A stretch of 60,000 nt of DNA from Liolophura sinensis. Taxonomy: Eukaryota; Mollusca; Polyplacophora; Chitonida; Chitonidae. The stretch spans positions 22,613,608-22,673,607 of the forward strand of contig NC_088300.1 of assembly GCF_032854445.1 (NCBI RefSeq), given 5' to 3'. The notes beneath the pieces are model-generated. The model ran no database searches. It saw only the letters and a list, made by a program, of their open reading frames with translations, and had not been told where the DNA came from. This document shows, in pieces, positions 35,865-46,700 of the stretch. Position numbers and translations under genes: made by a program. How positions within the stretch are numbered: the first letter of the stretch is position 1; each line of letters starts with the position of its first letter.

Positions 35865-36010
35865 TTAGTAAAGTTTGTTGATTTTATAACGTAAGCGTGG
35901 TCTAACCAGTCGGTCTGTCAGCCGCAACGGAAATGTCTGCGGTGAGGAATGTCCGTTGATGTTTGCCGCCATGGAACGATCTATATGTGTAAAAAATAAC
36001 CTTTAAAACT
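35865..36010 (-). promoter_or_regulatory. CpG-rich YY1-like site with a 35-codon open frame
   Basis: The minus strand reads ccatggcggcaaac at 35,960-35,973, a YY1-like and start-codon-like context. The ATG at 35,972 opens a 35-codon frame (MAANINGHSSPQ..., rich in Arg at the C end) that ends at 35,865. On the plus strand a weak atgtctgcg|gtgagg exon end exists at about 35,940. It may be a promoter or first exon of an unrecognised transcript, and evidence is thin. Confidence 0.2.
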
Positions 36011-36678
36011 TTCGAGACCAGTTACTGATGTAAATTTTGATAGTATTCAACTTATATAATATTGAAGGCATAGTTTAACAGTCCGCTAGGGCATGTAGTG
36101 AGTTCTTCTGTATGTGGACATCGTACGTTTTGTTGCTGATTACTATTGTTTACAGTTACTGGTGTACACAAGTAGACTAATATTCTGAATGAAATACTTG
36201 TGAAGTGGTGTTTCTTCGTGTTTAGGATTACATGCTTTGGAGAGGGCTGTGTCTCTTGTGAATATACTTGAAGTATGTAGTCATCTACGAAAGGTTTGGC
36301 TGAGAACCCGGCACAATCTGCATAAATGTGTAACCACATGCATATCGTACACGTGTATTTGTGCTGAACTGGTATGTACTATAACAACGCGATTTAGACC
36401 TGGCTATATTAACGGATAGGCCCACCACAGTCAAGTTGCACCGTGGCAGGATGCCTTGTCTTCATAGCGTGTAAGTGTCACATGTTTATGTGATGGGGAT
36501 ATTGTCTGGTCAGAAGACGACGCCGTAAGGAAATGTAAACGTCAAAGTAGTGACAACAACCACGGTAAGCTGTAAACAATGATGCCACAAATTTAGCTAG
36601 TACTAGGAAAAATCATCCGAGATAACAATATGTAGTTGGTTGTCACACTTGCACAGGCTAATGACGCTATCTTGTAAG

Positions 36679-36938
36679 AACATTACAACAGTAAAACTGT
36701 ATGAATCTTCACACTCAGACCTATCAGCGGTACATTGCAACAGTAAATCAGTGTGCATTTTCACACTTAGACCTATCAGGGGTACATTGCAACAGTAAAT
36801 CAGTGTGCATTTTCACACTCAGACCTATAAGCTGTACATTGCAACAGTAAATCAGTGTGGATTTTGACATTTAGGCCTATCAGCTGTACATTGCAACAGT
36901 ACATCAGTATGGATTTTCACGCTCAGACCTATAAACTA
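36679..36938 (+). repeat. 52-bp tandem repeat, 5 units
   Basis: Five consecutive units with the order cattgcaacagtaaatcag, tgtgnattttcacactcag, acctatcagnngta. The first and last units are the most diverged. Non-coding minisatellite. Confidence 0.9.
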
Positions 36939-37329
36939 TACTCTTTGCGGTGATGTGTAGACTGTTAATAGCTGTGTGTGAACTCTGTTGTAGGGCCTAT
37001 ACATATCGTGCATGTGTTTGCATGCAAACCTTCAAGTATTGGTACCTCGAGTGTATATGTGGCATTACTGCCCTGGGTATTCGTGGGACACGCAAATTCT
37101 ATATTACTCTTAATATGGGCGTCATTTTTTGCTGGCCTAACTCGGTATCGGTGAAGCCGTTGTCCAAAAATGGCTATTTGTGCTCACCAGTCACGCGATA
37201 TATTCAGTTATTGAGAGAGCAAGCCTACACCGTCCGTGTATTTCTCCTCAGTACAGTCGGTTAGCTCGAAACAATTTAATAGCTTGCTGAGCAATATCTT
37301 TATAACATTAGGTTTGTCTTAAATTGAAA

Positions 37330-37400
37330 TAAGGGAGCGAGACATGGCTCAGTTGTGAGGCGCGAGACTCCAAACACGAGGGCCGTGGACAAGGGATTTA
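37330..37400 (+). mobile_element. tRNA-like SINE head, isolated
   Basis: gacatggctcagttgtgagg resembles a box A, and ggatttaattcttgact lies where box B is expected. It looks like a SINE head fragment with no clear body. It is not a functional tRNA gene: it has no complete cloverleaf. Confidence 0.4.
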
Positions 37401-37585
37401 ATTCTTGACTCTCCTGCTCTCATTTATTATTATACAGGGCCTTAATTTGGTTGCAGTAGGGATTAATAGACTTTGTGGAGCAGTTTGAGAAATTTGACGC
37501 TCATTGAATACCATTTTGTCTTGGGGAAGTTAATAAATACCTTGCTAAAAAATCGGACGTAAAACTTCCCCCATAATGTAAAGCG

Positions 37586-38021
37586 TGAAGCCCCGTCAAG
37601 ACTATCCAGTGGTTCAACTTTTGTTGACCCAACATCAAGTTGAGTGCTGTTGAGGTAAGTTGAGTGTCTTGTCCACACTACAAATCAGATAGGTCAACAT
37701 TGTCCAACAATGTTGGATTGTGTTGTTTTTTTTTTAACAAATTTTTGATAAATTGGAGGGAAATTTCCATCTTTCTCTCCATTGCATAAGACACACTGAT
37801 TTTCTTTTGTCCCTGTCTTTGTAATCTTCAGAAAGAGGGTTGCACAGGCAAGGGTATTTTTCATACTTCTGTATCCACGAAACAGTCTCATCGTGAGACA
37901 AGTTTCTCTTTTTCGTGTTTGATGCCGCCATTTTGCCCAGGTCAACAGGGCTCAACGTGTTGACTAAACTTCAAGTTGACTCTTGTTGAGTGGTGTTGGA
38001 TAGTTTGGACGGGGGCTTTAA
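37586..38021. mobile_element. Inverted-repeat DNA element with MADF-coding remnant
   Basis: The left end (aagccccgtcaagactatccag) and the right end (reverse complement aaagcccccgtccaaactatcca) form imperfect terminal inverted repeats of about 22 bp. Subterminal copies of gttgagt and caagttga lie in both orientations. Inside is a minus-strand remnant of a MADF (Myb/SANT-like DNA-binding) gene. MADF or Myb/SANT proteins accompany PIF/Harbinger transposases, so this may be a deletion derivative of that type. No transposase is present. Confidence 0.65.
37734..37931 (-). pseudogene. MADF / Myb-SANT-like domain fragment
   Basis: The frame from the ATG at 37,931 gives MAASNTKKRN, then ETVSWIQKYEKYPCLCNPLS and EDYKDRDKRK. 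This is the MADF helix pattern (W-I-x5-P-C-L-x-N-x4-DYKDRDKR). After KRK the open frame loses the pattern, and the continuation with NFPPIYQKFVKKK lies in another frame, so a frameshift is likely. Only the N-terminal DNA-binding part is present. Confidence 0.6.
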
Positions 38022-38737
38022 ACATCAATCAAGTAACTCTGAACAAGATTATTAAAGCGACCGTATACGGAAAGGGCTAAATCCATGATTCATGTAAACG
38101 ATCAAACGGATTTTGTTTGTGGTGATTCGCATTTTTAGCTGGAACAAGGAGCTCTGTAGGATCTGTCTGTCGGTCGGGCAATAGATCGGTTAATTTATTT
38201 ACATCCTACACCCGTTAACATTTAACTACCAATCACATAAGGAGGGACAAATTAATAACCGAAAAGGCGATATTGTGAGTGTTAGGGTGCCGGGCGATAT
38301 TAGAATTTCAAGGTTGACGTTAAAACCTTTATAACGGAAATGTCAAAAACAATCATGATCCAGCTGTATGAGCAGAATTGAAGCGCGCAAACTATTCCTC
38401 TCTGACTCTGATTTAATATCCTACCCCCAAAGCAGCTCAAAACAGATAGATATACCTAAAGCAACAATGGTTAGTTATAACAAAAAAAGTTGTAGAGCTA
38501 TTTTAGACCGGGTGATTTTTCGAGTTGCCTAGATTTAAAGGCATCGAGTGACAGCCAGTCACTCTAGTTCAGTTAAAAGTTTTCGGTGAACAATGTGCGT
38601 CTTCTTGCCGATTCCAGAGATTTGCTCTTATAAGCTATACGTACTCTATAACGTTCGCACTTGGATATTTGTGAACTGGTGTTGTGTCGTAGTTTGTAGG
38701 TAGGTTCATTACGGGTGGTTTTATCAATATGTATTTG

Positions 38738-38862
38738 CAATCTGCGGATGGTCGTGGGTTTCCTCCCACCATAATGCTGGTCGCCGTTGTATAGTGAAAT
38801 ATTCTTGAGTACGACGTAAAACACCAATCAAATAAACAAATAAATAAATAAATAAATAAATA
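38738..38862 (+). mobile_element. SINE family A, truncated, plus orientation
   Basis: Reads gcggatggtcgtgggtttcc, accataatgctggtcgccg, gtgaaatattcttgagtacg, then acaccaatcaaataaac and an (aata)n tail. The head is missing. Confidence 0.9.
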
Positions 38863-38926
38863 TGTATTTGAAGTATTTGTACCTGGGATGATCTCCTTGA
38901 GAACTGTATGTTTTTTTTTAAAGAAT

Positions 38927-39192
38927 TATTTATTTATTTGATTGGTGTTTTACGCCGTACTCAAGAATAATACACTTATACGACGGCGGCCAGCATTATG
39001 GTGGATGGAAACCGGGCACAGCCCGGGGAAAACCCACGACCATCCGCAGGTTGCTGGTAGACCTTCCCACGTACGACCGGAGAGGAAGCCAGCATGAGCT
39101 GGACTTGAACTCACAGCGACCGCATTGGTGAGAGACTCCTGGGTCATTACGCTGCGCTAGCGCGCTAACCAACTGAGCCACGGAGGCCCCTT
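38927..39192 (-). mobile_element. Full-length tRNA-derived SINE family A (reference copy)
   Basis: On the minus strand: a tRNA-like head starting ggggcctccgtggctcagttgg (box A near gtggctcagttgg; box B gttcaagtcc near 39,101-39,110), then the conserved mollusc core with ccagcattatggtggatgg and caagaataatacacttatac, ending in gattggtgttttacgcc and a (ttta)n-type tail on the left. This structure matches SINEs described from bivalve and gastropod genomes. The internal promoter looks intact. Confidence 0.92.
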
Positions 39193-40915
39193 TTAAAGAA
39201 TTAATTATGTCCCCAAAATGAACAGGGTTATATCTGAGAGATGGTCAGAGGTGGATTGGCGCACATTGGTGGAGTGTGCACATAACCAGGAAAACTGAAA
39301 GTAACTTTATCTTGAGATGGAAAGTTCAGGAAGAGTGAATTCAGCTGGTTTACTCTAGATCGCATTAGAACGTTTACATAATATTAATATTAACATTAAT
39401 AACATTTGATACCGTTTTACATTTAGCCTTAAGGGAGCACTAGATGCCAGTCCCACCCTAATAAACAAGAAATGGAACTGTAATTGCTTGAGATAAAAGT
39501 TAAAAGATTAAAGTTATCAGGCTTAAATCTTAAGTTTTTGAACAACCGGAAGTCAATTGCCACAGCTAGACCCCCAGATTTACTCAACAGATTTTACACA
39601 CTGCTCTGAATTCGACTCCCATGTGCAGAGTGGATACTATATCCCGACTTTCACACGCCACTTTACTCATACTGACTCTTCATCGACAGGCATTTTCACA
39701 GAAGTCGACATCGAAAGGACAGCGATAGCACGACATTGCGTCGTGGCAATATAGGCCGCTATATAGGGTGTGCGGCCAAAAGCCCGCTAATATAGCACTC
39801 ATTATAACCAGATCATCCCGATTCCCTTCCGTGAAACCCTCTCAGCTGGAATTTACAAAATCCTATAAGATATATCCTGGTTCATGTATATGATCGAACT
39901 TATCACGCAGCGTACATATTTAGAACGCATTCCACATTAGAAGAAGGTATTCCACGTATGAGTTATTATAGATTTCGTCCCCTCCCTGCAGAGTTAGACT
40001 TCTCCAATATCTGATTAGATAAACACGTGTTTGAACTGCAGATCGGATATGTCCACGCATGAAGCCTAATGAGGATCTCCAACTATATTGATCAAGCCTT
40101 CTCACTGAAGGTAATTAAAGGTCATGTAAGATTCATCAAACAGAATTGTTGTGTTTTATCGGCATATATACACAGCGCACACGTCGCTCTCTGCAGATGG
40201 TTTGGAAAAACATGCAGTGCAAAGAGCAGGTTTGACTCACTTCGCTTCGAGCAGTCAAATGTGGGGATAATAACAGAACTAAATTTAGCTCGGGTAATAC
40301 AGACTGTTTGTACAGCATTAATAGTGTTCAAATCTCATCTCAGTTGCTTGGAGTTACTTAGTCTGGAGGCTGGGGACTGATCGAGCTGTACCACTGCGAT
40401 GTTAGTTAACCTTTCCTCACAATGGTCAATTGGAAACCAAATCCTGTCCGGAATTGTTCTTGGTACCTTCGACATTTTTGGACGGTCTAGTTATGAAATA
40501 ACCCGGAGAGTCACCGGGGGGTAAGTTAGCTATACTTCTCAACACCCATCATCAGCTCGATGAAGTCATCAGTGATTGGCAGATTAATGGACACTGTGTG
40601 TTCAATACAAAAAAACCATAGCGTGGAGAGTGTGATTGGCGACAGCTGGCAAATGGTCACAAGAATGCGGTGAATTCCGGCTTCTTGTCAGTTTACGTGA
40701 GTCATAGGTTTTATTTCATGACATGATTTTTTTATGAGTTAAAATATTTTACACGAGTGTTCACTCGCGGTTTCGCTTGTTTCCCCTTAACAACACGATG
40801 TGATGCGCTTTACAAGCACGTGGTCGATGGAGACCTATCACTTAATTGTCTTCGACCAACGTCTAGTGAAAATCAGCCATACGCCACAGGTGGAAAGCTG
40901 TGCATGCAAGATGCC
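39193..40915. other. Gene-free intergenic stretch
   Basis: No supported coding exon. Open frames at 40,069-40,380 and 40,122-40,331 oppose each other and lack recognisable domains or splice sites. Confidence 0.45.
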
Positions 40916-40917
40916 AT

Positions 40918-41040
40918 GGGTCGGTGGTTTACCCAGGGCACTCCGGTTTCCATCACCTGTAAAACTGAACGCCAGAGTACAAATTCAAAATTCTCGAGTA
41001 TGGCGTTAAACACTGCGATAAATCAATCAATCAAACATCG
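40918..41040 (+). mobile_element. SINE family C, tail part
   Basis: gggtcggtggtttacccagggcactccggtttcc, then ctcgagtatggcgttaaac and an aatcaatcaatcaaac tail. It matches the family C body and tail at 34,140-34,262. Confidence 0.7.
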
Positions 41041-42025
41041 TAATTTCTGTACAATCCTGATCACTTCAAGGCCACCTGATTACGAGACTAGCGGCAACCG
41101 TGTACACAGATTCTTAATGAATCCACAAAAACCTTGCATTTTATATTTCACTTCACACGTCTTATCATTTGTAAGCTTTTAAAAATACACGCGGTCATAA
41201 AATAATCGTAAAATTACTAATTTCTATGTTTACTAAGACTTTTGAAGAGTTTACGAAAAAAGACCTGATATTGGCGAGGACGACATGAAAGGCTTCTCTA
41301 TTGAAAAACTGGGTCAGCTAATCTGGAAATAGCTGCATGTTCAATTCACATATGCTCAATTCCTGCATTGCCGAAGGGGAAAACAATTTGTATCAGCTGC
41401 ATGTGCTAAGCCCATGAATACATGCATTGTTGATATCCTATCCGTCTACGCACCAAAATGTATCGCTTATGTTGAAAATAACTGAGACTGGATTTTGGAT
41501 GTTCTAGAGCTACAAAGTTATGTGACGATTACTGGCTTCAGACGAAAATCAGAGCAAATCATCAGCAAAAAGGTATTGTCAACCCTAAATATCGGCAAAC
41601 GATTATACTTCGAAGAAAGATAATGGCAAAGTAGGGCCTACCTTATGGGTAATATTATTTGTATATTTTAACGATATAATTATGAAATCTATAATACAGC
41701 AAAATGCTGTTGACCCAAACGACCATCAAACCTAGAAAATGTGCCGTTTTGTGGCATAACCTTACAGGAAAGTGCCATCGCTTCAGAGTTTTATTACCTG
41801 TACATAACTAGGTTTTAACTGATTAAATTTTATTTTGACTGAACAGACAATGTGGAATAATGTTTTAAGCCGTGTGTATAAGAGCTGAACTAAATACGGT
41901 TATCTGAAATCAGACACTTTTAGTTGCGGCGGCTTTCTACGCAGCCTTAGCGAGCAACCACATTTATTTCCCGTGGGTTCTGGCAAGGAATTAAGTAGCT
42001 ACATTTGGTCCCGTCGGTTGTCACG
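41040..42025. other. Gene-free intergenic stretch
   Basis: Nothing supported beyond scattered short open frames. Confidence 0.45.
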
Positions 42026-42026
42026 T

Positions 42027-42058
42027 GGGGGGTGGGGGGAGGTAGGTGGGGGGGAGGT
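42027..42058 (+). other. G-quadruplex motif
   Basis: Three long G-runs (six, six and seven G) plus several GG pairs, with short T, A and gt-containing loops, all within 32 bases. This fits or nearly fits the G3+ quadruplex rule. It lies about 1.6 kb upstream of the sushi gene start. Confidence 0.7.
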
Positions 42059-42285
42059 GAAATACAGCACTTCATATCCTCTTTGATATCAGAAAACAGG
42101 ATGTTGCGTTTTGAGTTTTTTTTTTTCAGGCTGTTAGCCATAAAGATTCCTGGAAACTACAAACCGGAAGACGTAGTTTGCACTGTAACAACATCCGCAC
42201 TACATCAGCCATATACCAACGGACCCGTTCCTCGAAATTTCATACAAATTCATATACGTCTGTCCGCACTACATGCGTGTGTATA

Positions 42286-43530
42286 GCCAGTCCCTTTATG
42301 GACAAGCTCCTCTAAATCGTGTAGGCTGCTGTGAAATGAGGAACCAGTTTGATGGATTTGATGCCACGACAAGGCCATGAGGGGTTGTACCAGTCACAGA
42401 CTATCTCAGGAGTTCATCAATTAAGCTGTCGAGTTTCACTCGCTCACCGTGGACCCCTCTGTGGAGCCCCCGTGCCTAGTTAGCACGGAACTGCCCATAA
42501 TTATTGACCAGAAGGTAATCACATTTTTATCGTCATTTTGAAAATTGCTTCTCTGGGACTTCCATAGTAACCTGGCTGTCTCCGGCTCGGGTCAAGCTTG
42601 TGTTTGGCATGTTCGCCTGTTTTTATAGACAGTTGGAGCGTAATCTAACTAAAGATGACATTTTGATCGACTGGATGGTAACTTTCATCCTCGCCCGTCT
42701 GGAATCCTTCACGCTGGTCCGGCTTGACTGTCAGATTGCCATTCCTTGTAGAGACAAGGGTCTTCCGAGGCAAGACTGTACACAGAGAGTTGATAGTGGC
42801 CCTGTGGGAAAGGGGAAAAAAGTCCACTAGAGATAGTCTAGATAATTAAGTTAAGGTTAGGCAGTTGTCCTAGATGAATACGCTACTAAATGGTGAATTT
42901 CTAATGCGATGCCGTGCCTGCGGCGCAGTGTATACATCTCAAACGGTGGCCATTGCTCGTGCCCCCCTGGGGTGCGGATGAGGTATGTACAGGGTATCGG
43001 GTATCGGGCAACTACACAGTACGACTGACGTGAGGCGAATTTTAACTCACAGTGATACATTAAGTAAGTACTACTTATAATGCAAGAGGTCTTCAACCGC
43101 CTCGATTCATTGATCCGTAGAATTGTCCCCTGGGGATTTAAGGGTTGCCTGACTTCCTCCCTCTCTTGCCAAGAATTTTCGTACTTTTGGATGTGTTGTT
43201 TACACGCATATATATGTATGTATACATGTGTCTTATCTAAGACCACGGATACAGGCTATACAGTTGTACTTCACATGATATAGCATCTGTGACTGGTGAT
43301 GCGTATACAGTTACCATCAATGAAACCGTCTCTTCATAACTGATTGGACATACAATGTGTCCCGAAGCCATCTGTAACGACGGCAACCCTCAGGATGTTA
43401 CCATGGTGTGATCAGAAACTGATGATCGGATTTAATTCTCATTCAGAGTTTTCAGTCATACTTTCATCTTCGTCGTCATTTTCTCCCTCCGGGTGTATGA
43501 TGCCGTTTGTCTAAGGCTGTTTTGTTCCTC
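42286..43530. other. Upstream region of the WAP-sushi gene
   Basis: No coding exon identified. The pyrimidine-rich ttgttcctctctagcag just before 43,539 is a convincing acceptor, so a non-coding first exon and its intron probably lie in or beyond this region. The start site is not visible. Confidence 0.4.
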
Positions 43531-43538
43531 TCTAGCAG

Positions 43539-43708
43539 GGTTCTCTATCCTCTCCGGGATACCGGGATTTCTGTGGGAGGTTTATAGGTACAGCTGTGCC
43601 CAGGAAGATTTGTCTGTACATCAGACCCTGCAATGACCAACATCTGGCAGCTTTACCTCATTACAGGCGTGCTGCTTGTGTTTGGATTGGGAAGCCCCTC
43701 TACCGGAG
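43539..43708 (+). CDS. WAP-sushi gene exon: 5' UTR and signal peptide
   Basis: Follows the acceptor cctctctagcag. The ATG at 43,633 is the first after an in-frame TAG. It gives MTNIWQLYLITGVLLVFGLG followed by SPSTG, a typical signal peptide with a hydrophobic core LITGVLLVFGLG and probable cleavage near residues 20-24. The donor ggag|gtatgt at 43,708 is phase 1 and joins to Ala-Val-Asp-Asp of the next exon. Confidence 0.88.
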
Positions 43709-46700
43709 GTATGTTTTTACAACGGCTGTTACATTACTGCTCCCTGCAATCGTAAAGCATGCGCAATTTATCGTAGGTCTTCGTTCTGTAGTCTATCATG
43801 GGATTCTCGCACGGATTTGCTATGTATAAATCTACTTGAACGGCTTCAGTCCGTCAGACTCCCGTCAAGATTGGGGTCGTTTTCCCTTACCAGTCAACAA
43901 CAGCAAGAGGAAAACCCGGGAAAATGTGACCAAAAGATGTCAAATAAGGATACCTTATACAGCCCCGTCTTCTTAATGACATGAACATGAAATCTCTTTT
44001 AATGCTGTTTGTAAATATCCAGTTGAACGTATTATTAAAGTATAGTTGTACGATCCCAAATTGATTGTTACAAAGAAACAAACAAAAAAAAATGTTAAAA
44101 TTTCGCATACATCCTGTCTTTGTGTGTATATACTGCTGTTTGGTCAATCACCTGATTGGCCTTCCATTTATTAACGTCTTACATTAAACTCTGGAATGGT
44201 TACCTTCATTTGCAAAAGTAGGGTAATAAGCTGAAGCAGCTAATCACTTGAGAATCACCAGTTAGTACGGCTGCTTTTGGTGAATTTGTCAGCAAAAATT
44301 GAGGTAGCTGCTTGTCCTTGATCCCCTCTTCTCAACATCATAATCGAAATCACTATAATTTGTCCTCATGGTCAGTATTTTTATCATAACCATGCAGTGT
44401 CCAGACCAAAAAGAAGAAGTAGTTAAGTTAAGTACTTAATGGCGTAGTAATGTATAACTTCAATGGTATACTTCAACAATTTGAAGAAGATGAAGTAACA
44501 GAGAGGAGATGGTAAAAGGGAGGCTTGTAATATAAGCTTGATATATAGGAGATTTGCTGATTTCATGCCACAATCCTCAAGTAAAGTAAACGTATGTCAT
44601 GGTATCGTATGCGGTGAAGGTGAAAAACAGCACTACCCGTAAGATCAAGTAATGTGATCTGATTTTCAGTGTACAAATCAAGCAATGTCATGCATATACA
44701 GTGATTTGTTCCTCCACAGCTGTAGACGACGAATCGTGTAAACGAATTGAAGAAGGAGCCACTCGACATTGCCATAAAAAGTGTTCTTCCGACTCGGACT
44801 GCGTCAGCACGAAGAAAAAGTGCCTTTGTGATGGCGAGTGTGGAAAGACATGCATTAACCCAAGTAAGTGCTCAAGTTTGTTAAACACCTGAGGTTAGAC
44901 TCAGGCGGACAACATTAGGGCTTGTTTTGCCAACATTGAGAAAGTCATTTGTGTTAACTGATCTTCCCTAGAGGAATACCATTTGTCATTGTGTCAACAC
45001 TGCGGGTCTCTTTCCGGTGTGAGGTCATTCGCTATCGCCTGTTGGAGAACAAAATGATTTCAAGGAAGAGGCCAAAAGTGTTTTTCCTGTGAAGCGCAGG
45101 TGTTTTTTTTCCGTAATGCAGCCTATGGGCATGAAATGAGTGCGCGCGTTTTTTTATTTTTAGAGTAATTGTTCCAATCGTCACTTACGGGCAGCAGAAA
45201 CAGGGTTTAATTCTATCGTTATTTGTCAGACGACGTTGAGGCCATTCCCATGAAAGAATCAGCTTGTAGATATCGTGGAATCTCTTGTATTGCAGAAGAC
45301 TGTATTTTAACATACAGATATATCAGCTGTGCTGTGGATGACGGCTTCGGTATCCCAATGGTCAGAGCGTCCGCCCCGAAGTCAGGTCATACCAAAGACT
45401 TTAAAAATAGTACCTCTCGCTGCCTCGCGTGGTGCTCAGCACTGTGGGGGCTAGAGAAAGGAAACATGACAGTTGGGTAGGGTGTCAGTATAGTGTGACC
45501 GGGTGAGGTATCCTGTCTCGTGTCTTCGACATGATACATCTGTGGCTGACCCACCCTGCCACAGTGTATGTACACACACCTATTTGCTCCTCGACGGTAT
45601 ATGACAGAAATATTGTTAAGTATAACGTAAAACTCAAAGCATTTATTGATTCCAGTGCTGTATGACATACCTGTTGAAGCATAATGTCTTGGACTTGTAT
45701 AGTGATATCCCAATTATAGTTCATGGGTGTCCCCGGTAGAGGGCACAGGCAAGGTTCAAAGTAGTCCCAGAAAGAGTGCTGAAGTCATCATCTGATACAA
45801 AACCTTGTATCAGATGGCTTGTATCGGATGCGGTAGACAGATAGGTATATGAAAAAGACTACTCCATTAGGTCGTCAGTCATGAGATAGAAGTCTCTGGA
45901 ATAATGAAATATGTCTATACTCTGAAAGTCCTGAGATAGGTTCTAAAATCGTATTATCCATTTTCTTTCGTCTGAAGGTTGCTTCCTGTATACAATCATT
46001 CTCTAGATGGAACGGCGGAAATCTTCGAAGATGTTTGGCGTTTGTATGGTTGCAGTATGGTTATTAGTGATTCTAGAAGCATCCCCGATGTCATATGGCA
46101 GACAGGAACATTAGTCGTGGACTTATAATGGCCCAAATTCAACAATAAACGTCCATTCTCTAAATTATAGAATTGTTTCTGAATCATCCCATAACAAAGT
46201 TATAACTTATCATCGGAGAAACTTTGTGAAAACAGGATGTATGAAGACAAAATTATTGAATTTCGAAATGACAAATGACAGTTATATTTATGAGGTAATA
46301 ACCACGTATTAAAAGTAGAACACACCGGAGAAGGATACATTTCAGCATATGTATATTTGCTAGCTATTATAATGCATGTATCTGAAATCTTTCCCACTAT
46401 GTGAACCAGTGTTTTTATTTTGAGTGTGTCAGCCAAATTTGTACTGCATGTGATTATGTTTATGATTTAGAAGAAAAAACAAACAATAATATCCCTCAGA
46501 TATTTAGAAAGAGAGGAGAAAACATATCTAAACGGCAACAGACATTTTTTGTGACGCGCTTAGTAACTCTATAAATCAGGTTTTAGTCAGGAATTCATTC
46601 GAAGCCATGTGGTGCATCATGTTTGAGAAACTTGGAACACTGATGTATAAAATAAGATTACAGCTATCATTCAATGGAACTCAAACTGTATCACGTCACA

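Noticed and set aside
39100-39192. tRNA gene
   Set aside because: Box A and box B are present, but they form the head of a SINE continuous with the family A body. There is no independent cloverleaf gene.
45223-45480. 85-codon open frame as an extra exon of the sushi gene
   Set aside because: Its few cysteines do not fit a sushi or WAP pattern, and the phase-1 splice sites used by all neighbouring exons are absent.
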